Source of the DNA: Cunninghamella blakesleeana
Taxonomy: Eukaryota; Mucoromycota; Mucoromycetes; Mucorales; Cunninghamellaceae
Reading direction: 5' to 3'
Assembly (NCBI GenBank): GCA_017871115.1
Contig: JAFCIZ010000005.1
Coordinates: forward strand, 1,403,501 to 1,467,500
DNA: 64,000 bases
Shown here piece after piece: positions 33,507 to 45,939 of this stretch. The notes under the pieces are model-generated. The model was not told where the DNA came from. It saw only the letters and a list, made by a program, of their open reading frames with translations, and searched no databases. The translations under genes were made by a program, and so were the position numbers. Every line of letters starts with the position of its first letter. Position 1 is the stretch's first letter.

Positions 33507-36500
33507 ACCTATTGTTTGCCACATATCCTCATTAAACTGTAATAGTTTAGTGAAAACCGCCTCTAAACATCAACAATCATCTTATCTTCGATACCTACGT
33601 CTCTTTAAATCCTCTATTTTCATTTTTCAAGATATTAGGGCTAACGAAACCCAACTATCTACCATTAAAAATCAACTACAATGTCATCAATCCATATGGA
33701 ATTCTCACTGCGGAATTGTTTCTTTCTCAAATGATTATCATCTTACAATAATCGACAATCTTTCTTTAGATAGGTTACTTTTATGCAAAGTTTCCCATCC
33801 TGAAAACTTTTTCATTCCTTTTTATATTCTTAACATTTATGCTCCACCTACTCCATCTCCTCGTAGAGTGTTTTTTAAACACACTTTTCAAATACTACAA
33901 CATTTGGAATCCCAACAACTAATTAATCATACTAGACTAATCATTGCTGGAGATTTTAATTACTCTCTTACATCTTCACCCTTATCAAGTACAACAGACT
34001 TAGATTGGATAGCCTACATACAGAATCACTTTAATAATGCCCTATATACAAATGATAATCATAATATTCCAACTTTCCAACGTAATACGGAAATCTCAAC
34101 TATTATAGATTATATATATAATGGATCAGAGATACATCATTCTTTAAGATCCTCTTCTATCACATTTATTAAAAGAGATTGGTCTGATCATTCAGTACTT
34201 TCTACTACATATGAATTAGGTCCTTCACCAGTAGGTCCGGGTCTATGGCGTGCCAACCCCATTTTCCTAAATCATGATAAATACCTCATCCTAGTACAAA
34301 ATTTGATTGATCAACTAATAAAAATACACCCTCATGACTCCCTCTCCTCACTAGAATTTTGGGATATCTTAAAAAATAAATTAAAAAAAGTTACCAAAAG
34401 ATATGGATACGCACATACAGCTTGGCGTGAATATACTTTACAATATTACATGAAAAAAAGAAATAAGATTCTGAGAAGTCGACCCAATCTTACACTTAAA
34501 AACCAATTATTACCAAAATAGATGGTATCATCCACAATCTTCAGCAGGAAATAGTAGATATTGCCGCTATTAAATCAGGTATCCGTTGGCGGGAAAATAG
34601 TGAACGCTCAGCAGGATATTTAAAAAAAGTACACCACCACAAACAGGCCACACAATTTATCACATCATTAATAGACGAACACAATAATAACTCTGTACAT
34701 CAAGATTATTCATCTATGCATTCCATCACTACACACTTTTATAAAGATTTATTTAAACCTTCACCAGTTGAGGATCATTTAATAGATGAATTTCTAGAAA
34801 ATATAAACTTGACAACTGTTTTATCTACCGAAGATCACCATTTTTTAACTGAGAAAATTACAATTGAAGAACTTCTATTACAAACTAAACGAACACCTAA
34901 ACAAAGTAGTCCTGGCCCTGATGGTTTTGGATATTCTTTTCTTAATCATCTTTTTTCTATGCCTGTCTTACAAGAACGTATTTTGGAGTTATACAATAAG
35001 GCTCTCCTAGGGGATTTTCCTACCTCATGGAAAGAAATCAAAGTCCGTTTATTACCAAAGAAGAATGATCTAACTTCACTTCGTAATTGGAGACCAATAT
35101 CCTTAGTAAATTGTGATGCTAAAATCTTCACACGTATAATGACAGCCCGTTTTAATAAATTCCTTCCTAAACTCATTAACACATTTCAAACTGGTTTCTT
35201 ACCTTCCCGTTTTATAGCTGAAAATGGTTTGGCCATGAATCTTATTCTTGAACAATCTAAACTACACAATATATCAGGAATTGGGATCCTTCTAGATCAA
35301 GAAAAAGCGTACGACAGAGTCCATCCATCATACCTGCGCAAAGTACTACAATTTTTTCATTTTCCAGAAACCACTATCTCTTGGATTATGGCTATTTTCT
35401 TCCAAAATCAAGTATCCATTAATCTTAATGGTTTTTTCACTGATCCTATCGTACAAAAAAGAGGACTTAGACAAGGAGATCCTTTATCTCCACTTCTTTT
35501 TAATATTGCCCTAGAACCTTTCCTATTAAAAATAATACAACACCAAGAACTACATGGTTTCTCTATACCAAATAATGTTTCATTACCTTCATCTAATAAT
35601 AATGAATTTTCTACTACCACTCCTTCAATAAAATGCATGGCTTACGCTGATGATGTATGTGTTTTTATCAATAATCCAAGGGAATGGAAAGTTTTAAAAA
35701 CATTAATGAATCAGTTCTCCAAGGTCTCTAATGCACTGTTCAATGTTCATAAAACAGAAGCTATTTTCCTTAACGGTCATAAAGACCCAATTTGGTTACC
35801 AATATTACAAGAAGAAAATATCCAGACATATCATCACAGAAATTCTAGTACACCTTTTAGATATCTAGGTTTTTATTTTTATTTTAATTTATCACAACGT
35901 CAAGTTCTTCTTCAAAACATCAAGGCAAATATCCAAAAACAAATTGGTATATATTCTTCTAGAAACATTTCCATTAAAGGTAGAGTAACAATCCTCAACA
36001 ATTTAATTTTATCCAAATTATGGTATTGTCTTCGTTTACTATATGCACCTAAAGATTTCTTTACACAAATACAATCTATGATCACTAAATTCATCTGGCA
36101 AAATAAATATCCCAAGTTTTCTTTCCTTCAAATGTGCCAACCTATTCAAAATGGTGGTCTTGGTATTCTAAACCCAAGCATTCAAAGCATGTACTTACAG
36201 CTTCGGTGGATATATATACTTTTTGATACTACCAACCATCCATCCTTTATACGTCCTCTACTAGTACAACACCTCCAACAAATTTCACCTCATAACCAAC
36301 ATCCTTTCCAATCTCTAATCTTTAAAGACTTTCGCAAAGGGCCCCTTTGTTCACCAGGTCACTTTGCTCCAAATCTTTTTAATGCATTTGATTCTATAGT
36401 CCCTTCTTATGACTTCAGTAAAATATCCATAGCCACCTGCTTATCTTTTCCACTGCATTTCCTTTTCGCTAAATATCCAGATGACTATTGGTTCACTCTA

Positions 36501-37286
36501 AGTCAACATAAATGTTTAGTAGCATCCTCTTTCTTTTATCATGATACTAATACAAATTGTCTAAGAATTCTAACACCAAAAGAATTTATACATCATCGAT
36601 ACCTCTTTAAACGTCTATATCGTGACATTTTCAACAAATTAGTAGATATAAAAGACTTTGTCTTAAACTTAATAGGAGAACCGCTACTACCTATTGGTCT
36701 CTGTGATTATTCCCCTTTTATGACACAGTGGATAGATTACGTCCAAACACCTAAATTTCACTCAAAATCATACCGCTCTTTCCAAATATTAGGTTGTTTA
36801 CCTCCATACAAATATTCGAACAAATTGATTAATACTTTTTGGCAGGCCCCAATGCCTCCCAACGCACGTACAATTTGGTATAAGGTTATATCTAACAAGA
36901 TCCCCACTAAACGAATTTTAGCTAAAATAAACCCTACAATAACACCATCTTGTATATGGTGTGGCAATAATGAAGACCTTAATCATTTTTTATTCGATTG
37001 TCTTTTTAAAAAAAGAATATGGTATGATGTTCTATCTATCCTGTACCCCATGTTTCTCTTTAAAGATATCCCTTTTAAAGAATTTATCCTACACCTACGT
37101 CCTAGCGACGAAATGCAAAATACTACTTCAATATTTACTATATGTGGTGTCATTATTTATAACCTGTGGATTGCCCATTGGCATTTTAACTTCGACCAAG
37201 TCCCTATAGATAGTAACAAGTTAACCTATAAAATATTACGGGACATCCGCAATATTAAAGACCCTTTCTCTTCTTTTACCCTATAA
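33496..37286 (+). pseudogene. LINE ORF2: endonuclease and reverse transcriptase, broken by one frameshift
   Basis: The first part (33496-34521) is an exonuclease-endonuclease-phosphatase domain: SLNCNSL, IFQDIRANETQ, NIYAPPTP, AGDFNYSL, IIDYIYN and DWSDHSVLS. The usual QE pair reads QD here, which may weaken metal binding. A stop at 34519-34521 ends this frame; the reading continues in the -1 frame through about 34518-34715 into a second open part (34716-37286). That part holds the reverse transcriptase: SSPGPDGFGYSF, NWRPISLVNCDAKIF, GILLDQEKAYDRV, GLRQGDPLSPLLFNIALEPF, the catalytic YADD at about 35643-35654 and FRYLGFYF. A C-terminal Cys/His cluster, CIWCGNNEDLNHFLFDC, matches the zinc-binding region downstream of RT in plant and fungal LINEs. 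Either one A was lost in CCAAAATAG, inactivating the copy, or a -1 slip occurs there. Confidence 0.9.
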
Positions 37287-37433
37287 TATAAATACATACA
37301 TACATTCATTCCTTTTTACTCTACCCTCGTTACCTACAGTCATTACTACATTTGTCAAACAAATCTTCTTTATCCCCGAGCCACATATATAATTTATCTA
37401 TATAATTAATTTTTATTTTATGATAGTTATTTG

Positions 37434-37474
37434 AAAGAAAAAAAAAAAAAAAAAAAGAAAAAGAAAAAAGAAAA
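37434..37474 (+). repeat. A-rich 3' tail of the LINE
   Basis: A long A run interrupted by a few G residues ends the retrotransposon, as expected after target-primed reverse transcription of a polyadenylated RNA. About 150 bp lie between the ORF2 stop and this tail. Confidence 0.8.
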
Positions 37475-40400
37475 TATTATACTCCCCAAGTAAAATTTTC
37501 TTGTCATCTAGCAACGCCCCTCATTACGACGCGCAGCTAATAATTTTTGTTAAATTTTAAAACTCAAATAAAATTTAATTCTTACAAAAAAAAAAAATTA
37601 TTTTTGTTAAAAATTATAATTCAATAATGGACACTACTTCTTTTATATTTATTAATCAAGCTATCATTCATTAATTCTAATGATATTATATTCATTTTTC
37701 ATTTCATTTTCTTTTTTTTTTTAAAAAAAATAAAAAAAGGAGGGGTGGAAGAAGGTAGCAGAGTAGTCTGAATCGAGTTACTGGTGAATACCAGCCTTAT
37801 GTATTGCACTGTATAGTACTATCGCCCGCAAGCACTTTCAATAACAAAGATAGGAACGAATCCTCGAGAATACCCGAAAGTAGCCTTTCTTTGGATATAA
37901 TCCCAAACTTTGTCAGTCATTTTCTGGTGGCTCGACACTTGTCAATTAACAAGTAGCTCAGCAAGAGCAAAAAATGGCTTTTCTCAGACCTTCCCACGGG
38001 TTAAAATTAAAAATAATAAAATTATTTTTTCGTATGTTTGCCCGTACACATAAGCTTACTACCTCCAACAAAGAAGAAAAAAGAAAAAATGAAAATTGGA
38101 AAAAAAAAATTGATATTTATAATGAGTCAACACCAGAAAAAAAAAATTTATTGAATCAAGTCACTTTTATTTATTTTATTCCCAGCTATTGGCTTTAAAT
38201 TGAACGCATTTCCAGCAAAAATCTTTTTTTCTTTTCTTTATTCGATCAAAAATACATGTGGCTGGGGTATATAGGTTCTTATTTTTTATAATAAAAGTCT
38301 CACCCTTGTAGCTACAGCAGATTGAAATAACCAATGTATCTACTGAGTGAAAGTTAATTAGTCTTTTACAAAGCTCGTAATTTGGTTAACAGCCTTTTAA
38401 TATAATAAAATATAAAATATGAAAATGAAAATGAAAAAATGCTATGATTCTTATTATTTTTTCACAAATAATAATAAATATAATTTTTTTAAATAATATT
38501 TTATTACGCTATGTTCGCGAGTATTTTTTTATATATAAAAACCTATTGAAAAAACTATTGAGTATAATAATAATATATTGAAATATGGGTTAGTATAAAT
38601 AAATAGAAAAAAAATATTATATAATGAATATATTACTTACAGATAAAAGAATAAAAAAAAAATCGAGTAACCTAGTTCCAATCTTTTTATATAAATTTTA
38701 TATATAGTTGAGTAGATGTTATTTTTTTATTACTATTATATTATTACAATGCTTGAAAAAAGTAAATAAATAAAAAAACATAGCATTCCTTCACATCCAA
38801 TAGCTCCTTTGTCTATCATGTATGTTGCTTTATAATTGAAAGTGTGAAAAATATGGAAGGTTAATTAAATAATTTGTATTAAATTAGAGCAACAATGATA
38901 ATCATATAGTAAAATAAAAGGCTATTTTTTTAGATCAGTAATAATAAAAATGAACTTTAAAAATGCTCTTGTAGAGAATTTTTATCTTTTAAACAGAAAA
39001 ATAAATATAAGCATATACGCAAATATTTCAAAGCAGATCTACTTATATTGTGAATACAAGAACAGTTACCTACTGTACTATTTTATAATTGATCTTCGAA
39101 TTAAATGCTGTTTTTAAGGTGTTTACTTTGCTTTCATAAAGAAATTTCCTAATTGGATCTCATAGATCATATTTTTTTCTTTTATTTGTAATAAAACTAT
39201 TAATAATATTATATAAAAATTCAAGGTAACATAAATATTATCAAAACAATGAAATAATTATTACAACAACAGTTGCGTTTTTTATTTAGAATGATTTAAT
39301 ATAATTAAATACTTCAAAACATATACTTATATTTATAGAACCTGTATATTAAAATACCATTTTTTATACTTCAAGAGACTTTTGATGCACTAGACCCAAT
39401 TAGAGAATATCTCTATAGGCGAAAAGTAAATGAATATCCATGAAAATTACCTTACTTTTAGAGTATGACTATGTTAATGATATATTGAAATACCAAGCCG
39501 ATAAATTCATTATTTGGAAACATGAATAAATAACAACTCATTTTATGATTCAAAAATTTATTTTATTTTAGTATATATATGTATAATAAGTCAAATAGAG
39601 TAATATTTTATTGGATTATTATTATTACTTTGATTTAAAAAAAAAGGTAAAGCAAATACAAAAGCTGTTCGTTTTTTTTTAATTCATTCATTGCTTGAAA
39701 ACTCCCTGTCATTATAATAATAATCATTACTTTCTACATATCAATAAACATATTGAAAAAAAAAAATCAGCCAAGGAAAAAGGTGATACTTTGAAAACTA
39801 TAATAAAATAATATATAAATGATTAAAAGAAAATCACTAATAAAATCAGCAGAGAAAAGCCAAAAAAAAAAAAAAAAAAAAAAAACCATTAAATAAATCG
39901 CACCGAAAACAACCGTGGCAAGTATATAATATATTAATAATAATAATAAAAAAGAACATGTCATGGTGACGAATAAAAAAATAAATGCTACGGCAGTAGT
40001 TATTCTTCGCCTAATTATTTTTAGTTTTTTTATTATTATTATTAATTAATAATGATTTCATAACACAAATGCTTAGCATATTAACTTGTAACTTGTTAGA
40101 AAGTCTTACCCCTCTTTTTTTTTAAAAAATAAAATAAAAACGAGGTAATCTTGATTGAAAAAGGAAATATCCAATTCTAATCATAAATCTTGAACTCCGC
40201 GACTTTTTTAATTTTTTCATCACCTATCCATTTCTTTAATTGAAACGATTTTTTTTATCTATTGTTTTTTCAAATGTGTGAGAAAAAATAATAATGAGAA
40301 ACCAACATAAAAAGGCAATCAAGTCAATGCGTTCCTTGTTTTAACGTTTATATATTATCCGGTGTTAGATCTAAAATAAAGTATTTTTTATTCAAGATAC

Positions 40401-41662
40401 AGTTTATTGTTAAACTAGATTTTATATGAATTGTTCCGAGATGAATATTGTTAAAACAAACTCTCGATTTATTCCATACTCATATATATATATGTATATA
40501 AAACATGATATCATTTTTTTATTTTTATCATCACTAATAATAATATATATATATAATATACGTAATATTATGTATATTATTCACTGAATAAGATGATTAA
40601 ATCGCCTTTTTTTTTAAAAAAAATAATATATCAGCCATTTATAGTTTTCGGATCGTTTTTTTTTTATCCACATGACCTAATATTTAACGTTTTCCTTATT
40701 TCTCGATACGTACCTTATATTACTTTTTTGACATTATTATATAAATTATTTATTTAACATATAAAAAAAATAAATATCTTTAACCTTAAAAAAAAAAATA
40801 CACCAACAAAAGAGTTCAATTAATAAAAAAAAAAAAAAATTAACAAATATAATATTTTTTTATTATTTTATATATTTTCAATGGTACAACAATTTAAAAA
40901 GGACTTTTAATTGGGGTATAAAGAGCCAATAAAAACCAATTCACACGGTGAATCTTTTGTGGGAACAGTAATAAAATCAAGTTCATCAAATCATATACTT
41001 TTCTGTCATTTAAATTATATTTGATCCTTTTTTTATTCGAATGATAAATTGTGGAGTAAAGCGGAATATCAAAAAAATAAACTCCTCTCACTTTCTCCCT
41101 TTTAGAATCTTTTTAAAACAATAAAAATGTACTAAACAATTATATCATGATCATAATAAAAAGTCGGTCCTTAATGGGTTTTTTAAAAAAAATCATGTTT
41201 TTTTCTTTTAGTGTTATTAAATAGTATATGTACTAATATATATATACACATATATATTTACTATGTACTGTATTTTGAAAGATTACATAAGTTGTCTATA
41301 TTTCACCCCAAAATTAAACGTTAAAAAAACTTAATCTGAGTTTCCAAATTTGGACAGGTCTCACTAACCTAAAAAATTATTGGTTAACAAAAAATTTTCC
41401 ATATAAATGGATTTCAATTTTTTTTTTTTTTCGCTTTTCTTTCTTTCTTTCATTATTATTTTCTTGTATTATTTTTTTTTTCCTTATATTATATATACCC
41501 TTTCCTACCTCTATTTTATTTTATTATTTATATTTTTTAAATAATAACAATATCTTATAACTGTACTTGTAATTTTTTATAATTTCATTTACAGAAAACA
41601 TACTCTATTTTTTTTTTTTTATATTATTTAGATATATACATATAAAATATATATAAAACAAA
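37475..41662. other. 4.2-kb gene-poor intergenic region
   Basis: Beyond the island described separately, the sequence is AT-rich, with long homopolymers (for example a 22-A run near 39859-39883) and TA repeats (about 40474-40500, 40539-40560). The open frames present are low-complexity Lys/Phe/Ile products with no family resemblance. The 3' end (about 41410-41520) is C/T-rich and probably belongs to the promoter of the transporter that starts at 41663. I see no protein-coding exon. Confidence 0.55.
37735..38200 (+). other. GC-richer island with Pol III-like boxes and a short ORF; nature unknown
   Basis: Roughly 37740-38010 is markedly less AT-rich than its surroundings. It contains TAGCAGAGTAG at 37756-37766, a full match to the Pol III A-box consensus TRGYNNARNNG, and GGAACGAATCC at 37853-37863, which matches nine of eleven positions of the B-box consensus. 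Hairpin-capable pairs are present: CTGGT-GAAT-ACCAG (about 37782-37795) and ACTTGT-6 nt-ACAAGT (about 37937-37955). A 74-codon frame starts at ATG 37974 (MAFLRPSHGLKLK) and soon becomes Lys-rich. It could be a SINE, another structured RNA gene or the 5' end of a second transposon. Confidence 0.35.
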
Positions 41663-43457
41663 ATGTCAATAAACGAAAAACACTATCAAGAAAAAACAAT
41701 TGATGTCATAAGTGGTATGTATTGAATGCATTACTAAATTAAATGAAAAAGCTTGTATATTTTTGAAATAAATAAATTAATAATCTTTATTTTACTTTTA
41801 ATATTATTATTAATACAGAAAAAGACTATGAACCATCCTTTGGATCAAATGTTGAAGAACACGCTACTTGTTCTTCATTCATGGCTTATTGGAACGTTGT
41901 TTGCGTAGTGGTACGTTATTAAATAAATAGATTTTTTTTAAAAATAAAATAAGAAACACACGCACAAACACACACACACGTATATATGTATATATATACA
42001 GCTTTTAATAATACGACGCCTTTATAATCATATATGCATTCACTAATCCATCGATTTATTTATTTATTCATTTATCTTTCTATTTTATTTTTTATAGGCT
42101 GGTACTGGTACGCTTGGTTTACCTCTTGCATTAAAGCAAGGTGGATGGTTTGGTCTTTTCATTTTATTCCTTTCATGGATCATGTCTATAGTTACAGGGA
42201 TTTTATTAATTCGATGCTTATATGCCAAACCCAATTATCGTATGTCAACTTATAAAGAAGTAGCCACAGCATCTTTTGGACCTATTGGTGGATGGGTTAC
42301 CTTTTTCTTTTTAGCATGGATTCTTGTTGGTGTCCCCGCTTTATATATGGTGTTGGCTGGTAGTAACTTAAATCAATTATGTAAAGGAACAAGTGGTGAA
42401 ATTGGTGCCATGAATTGGACTATTATTATTAGTGTCATCATGGCTATTCCTTTTATTCTTTTGAAATCTATGAAAGAAGTTGCCTGGATGAGTGCTTTTG
42501 GCTCTTTTACAACCGTTGTCGTAGTTATTATTGTTGTCGTCATGGCTTGTATCGATCACGCTGGTCGCTCTTTTGTTGAGCATGATTCTGTTATATGGCC
42601 TCAATTCCCTTTCGCTTTGGCTACTATTTCTTTTAGTTTCGGTGGTAATGTCATTTATCCTCACGTTGAAGCTTCTATGAGAAAGAAAAATCAATGGCCT
42701 TGGGTTATTGCTATTGGTCTTTCAACGTAAATATAATATAAAATTTTATTCATTTATTTAAAAAGAACAGTTATTACAATAACTAGCAAATATTCATTTT
42801 TATTCATTATTTTAATTTTTTATTTTTTCAAAATATAGTTGTGGTGCTCTTTACGTTTTATGTGCAGTTCCTGGATACTATATTTATGGTCGTGAAACAG
42901 AAAGTCCTATTTATAACAATATTCCAGCTGGTGTACCTAAAATTATTGCTATTGTTTTGATTACACTTCACGTCATGATGGCAGCTCCTCTCTTAACCAC
43001 TGCTTTCTCTTTGGATTTAGAAGATATGTTCAATATCACTGTCGAACGTTATGGTAAATGGAAAGAATTCATTCTTCGTGCTATTCTTCGTATTCTTATC
43101 ATGGTAGTCGTAGTCATCATTGCTTGTTTTGTTCCTTACTTTGATTTATTAATGGGTTTGATTGGCTCTTTCTCCAATTGTGTTTTGGTCTTTGTCTTCC
43201 CTATCTTGTTTTATCTTAAATTAACTGGTTTCAGAAATAAGCCTATCTATGAACTTGCTTGGTATGGTTTAACTATTCTTTTGGGTATTGTTGGTAAGTT
43301 GTTTTTTAAGAATATATATATATATTTATTTATTTATTTATGAATTTGACTAACATTTTTATTACTCTTTTCTTTTTCTCTTAAATTCACATCTTTAGGT
43401 TTAATTTTTGGTTCTAAAGATTCCATTGAAGGATTAATAAAACGCACTCAAGGATAA
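41663..43457 (+). CDS. Amino acid transporter, AAAP family (vacuolar Avt-like)
   Basis: Five exons (41663-41714, 41819-41910, 42098-42726, 42839-43293, 43399-43457) give 428 aa. The N-terminal hydrophilic tail (about 45 residues) leads into the family's first transmembrane signature, VVAGTGTLGLPLALKQGGW. About ten hydrophobic segments follow, for example WVTFFFLAWILVGVPALYMV and FTTVVVVIIVVVMACI. The motif FALATISFSFGGNVIYPHVE with SMRKKNQWPWV corresponds to the conserved mid-protein segment (FGG.....IQ..M) of AAAP proteins. Members move neutral or basic amino acids across vacuolar or plasma membranes driven by the proton gradient; substrate and membrane cannot be told from sequence. Codon use is biased to GGT, CTT and GTC in the last exons, which suggests good expression. 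A C/T-rich stretch and long 5' flank precede it. Confidence 0.88.
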
Positions 43458-43821
43458 AACACAAACACAATGAAAAAAAAATAACTATAAATTTATTATT
43501 TTTCTATCTATACTTTATTATTATATTATTATTATTATTTATTCATAATCTATACACTTATAAATGTAAATAAACTGATCTGTATTATGTACTATTTCTT
43601 ATAAAGTCTTATTTAAAAAAAATCATATGATTCACTTATTATTTACTATTTTCATTGAATTTTTATGACATGACTCATTTATTATTATAACCATATTGTT
43701 TCTTATTAGATGTTCTATGATTAATTTATTTTAAGTTTTTTATATGATGGTAAAATTAAAAATACAAAATACGTATAATAAAATAAAATAAAAATAATCC
43801 ATATACTATATATAATTCTAT
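43458..43821. other. Convergent intergenic region (two 3' ends)
   Basis: Transporter (plus) and phytochelatin synthase (minus) end here. Short ATT repeats (about 43512-43540) and AATAAA-type motifs on both strands would serve polyadenylation. No gene. Confidence 0.5.
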
Positions 43822-45710
43822 TTATTGATGTGTAGAAGGACCACAAGTACAAAATGATTTCGTTAATTCTTTTACTTCATGATTAATTCTTTCCACTTCA
43901 CGTTTAACAATAGGGGTCATGTGTTCGTCTTGACGATAACTTGTTAAAGTATCTTGAAGTTCTCTTGGTAAACTTGTATAAATCATAGAGGGTGAGCCAA
44001 GAATAAATAATGTCGCAAAAGCTGCTTGTTGATCTACTTGAATAGTATCATCACTATTACTATTCGTTGTTGATAATAATTCAGGTAATGGTTGATTAGG
44101 ATACAAGGATTTAAAAACAATAGGATATAAAGGCGATTTAGTAGTGTCTAATAAAAGATGACGAATGTATTTATTTTTTGATTGTTCATCATCAGGATTA
44201 GTTGCTTCTGAAGAGGCAATCGATTGGTTGGCAAGTATACGGGTAAATTCTGATGGTACGTTTTTCAATACCAATTGAACTACGTGTTCTAAATTTCTAG
44301 GCTTTTCTAACCACATATTTTCAGGAATTCTTTTACAAAAGCTTTGAGCAATAACGGACCAACACAATGTTGTAGGTGGAGCTGCGCTGTTTTCATTACA
44401 TGAGGATAATGGTGTTAGTAAATCAGATTGCTGTTGTTGTGTCGTTGCTATAGATGACGATGAAGTTGAAGTTCCCGTTGATGCAGTTGTTGGTAAATTA
44501 CATATACGGATAGGAGGATGCTCAGGATCATAGCTAATAACAAAGTACCCTCTTGGACGACCGGTTTCTTTGTCAATAGGATTCATAGATTCATATAATG
44601 TTTCAATAGGACACCAATAACTTGGATATTTATATCTAGCTGTATCTAATACCAATACCATCTTTTTTTCTGGGTTATAAGCACCAATAGGTGAAAAATG
44701 GCCATCACCCGTTTGGCCCAGTGTTTTTCTTGAAAATGAGATAATCATAAATTTATCTGATCCTGATGTAATGTCTAAAATATCCTTTTCAAATTCTTCA
44801 AGGCTGAAGTTCGGTGCTCTTTTGGCTATAACTTCACTATGACATTTGGCAAGGCAAAGAAAATTATCAAAGGTAATTCCATTTTTTTTCATTTCTTCTT
44901 GAGAGGAGCAGCATTCTAAAAGTTCATCTATTTTGATAGAATGAAAAATACCATATAAATAAATAAAAATAAAAATAAAAAATGGATTAATCATCGCAAC
45001 TCTATTTAAAAAATAAAATAAACCTTTTCCTCAAGGAACCCTATGATAAATTATATATTTTTATATATTATTACCAGAGTACCATCTCCAAACACCTTTC
45101 CAACGTCTTTTAGGATCTACTTCTAAAGCATTAAGTACCATAGCCACTATAAAATAAACCATTATTATTATTATAAAAAAGGAATAATATAAGTCTTTTA
45201 TATATATACATTTATATACTTACAGGAACTTGGGCCACAAAAAGCAGGTTCTGATTGAGTAGTAAAATTACCAGTTAAAGGGAAAAAACCTTCAGCTTGA
45301 CCAGCATCCATTGCAGAACGAAATAAAGTTTTACCTTCGTTAGAAGAAAATCGTACTAAAGTAGTTGGTAGTTCTCTTTGGTAAAAAGTATTTTTTAAAT
45401 CTGTCGAAAGATCATTACTGTTATTGTTGTTACTATTACTATTATTATTATTGTTATTATTTAAACCTAATAAATCTTGAAAAGCTGCAGTAGGATTAGG
45501 GGTTGTAAGTGAAGTTAATGGTTTTTCTATTTTTGTTGATAATATGGTTGGTTGTATTGATGAAGAATTAGAAGAGCAAGAAGTACGCTGTACAGCTTCT
45601 TTTTCAATCGTTGCTGATGTTGTTATGCTATTTGAGCAATTGTTACAAATTGTTGGTTTTGTCATTCTTTTTCTTAAAGTATATCTTAATGAATTAGTAA
45701 AAGCTTTCAT
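43822..45710 (-). CDS. Phytochelatin synthase (glutathione gamma-glutamylcysteinyltransferase)
   Basis: Three minus-strand exons (45710-45224, 45146-45075, 44927-43822) give 554 aa. The papain-like catalytic domain is recognised by TTLVRFSSNEGKTLFRSAM, EGFFPLTGNFTTQSEPAF and the nucleophile in CGPSSLAMVLNAL (Cys about 158), then WKGVWRWYSDELLECC (built over two introns), the His in GDGHFSPIGAY and the Asp in VLVLDTARYKYPSYW. The enzyme transfers gamma-Glu-Cys between glutathione molecules to make metal-chelating phytochelatins and can also degrade glutathione conjugates. About 110 residues precede the domain: a basic, acid-free start (MKAFTNSLRYTLRKRMTK) that could be a mitochondrial presequence, then a Thr/Ser/Asn-rich linker. 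The C-terminal domain contains a Gln/Ser/Thr insert and ends with a Cys pair (SFCTCGPSTHQ), in keeping with the Cys-rich metal-sensing C-termini of this family. Confidence 0.93.
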
Positions 45711-45939
45711 ACATAAAATACATAAAAATATTTATATAAATTTAAAAAAAAAAAAAAAATGGTTTAGGGAAAAGAAGGAAGAGAAGAAAAAGTTATTGGT
45801 CGTTTTTTTTAAAAAAATTGAAAATTTTGAATTTAAACTCAGTTGCCTTTTTTGAAATTTCAACTTTTTCTTTTTTAACAAAACTGAACATGTTCTAAAA
45901 ATTATCGGATCTTCCTCTTTTTAATATTTTTGGATTATC
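45711..45939. promoter_or_regulatory. Divergent promoter between phytochelatin synthase and RACK1 genes
   Basis: Only 229 bp separate the two start codons. The DNA is purine-rich on the plus strand next to the phytochelatin synthase gene and pyrimidine-rich (TTTTTCTTTTTT, TCTTCCTCTTTTT) just before the RACK1 ATG, a pattern usual for highly expressed fungal genes. No specific binding site is claimed. Confidence 0.45.

Larger units (their letters stand above)
32040..37474 (+). mobile_element. Non-LTR retrotransposon (LINE, L1/Tx1-like), nearly full length
   Basis: About 5.4 kb with ORF1 (zinc knuckles), ORF2 (apurinic-type endonuclease, reverse transcriptase, C-terminal Cys/His region) and a 3' A-rich tail at 37434-37474. 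No long terminal repeats are seen. Base composition and codon use are less A/T-homopolymeric than in the neighbouring host introns, and there are no introns. The 5' limit is approximate because the sequence between the sirtuin start (31918) and ORF1 (32091) cannot be partitioned by eye and I could not identify a target-site duplication. The only clear lesion in the coding part is a one-base frameshift in ORF2 near 34518. Insertion is in an intergenic promoter region and breaks no gene. Confidence 0.92.

Noticed and set aside
35408..36967. Minus-strand open frames inside the LINE
   Set aside because: Antisense shadows of the reverse transcriptase; no motif and no splice pattern.
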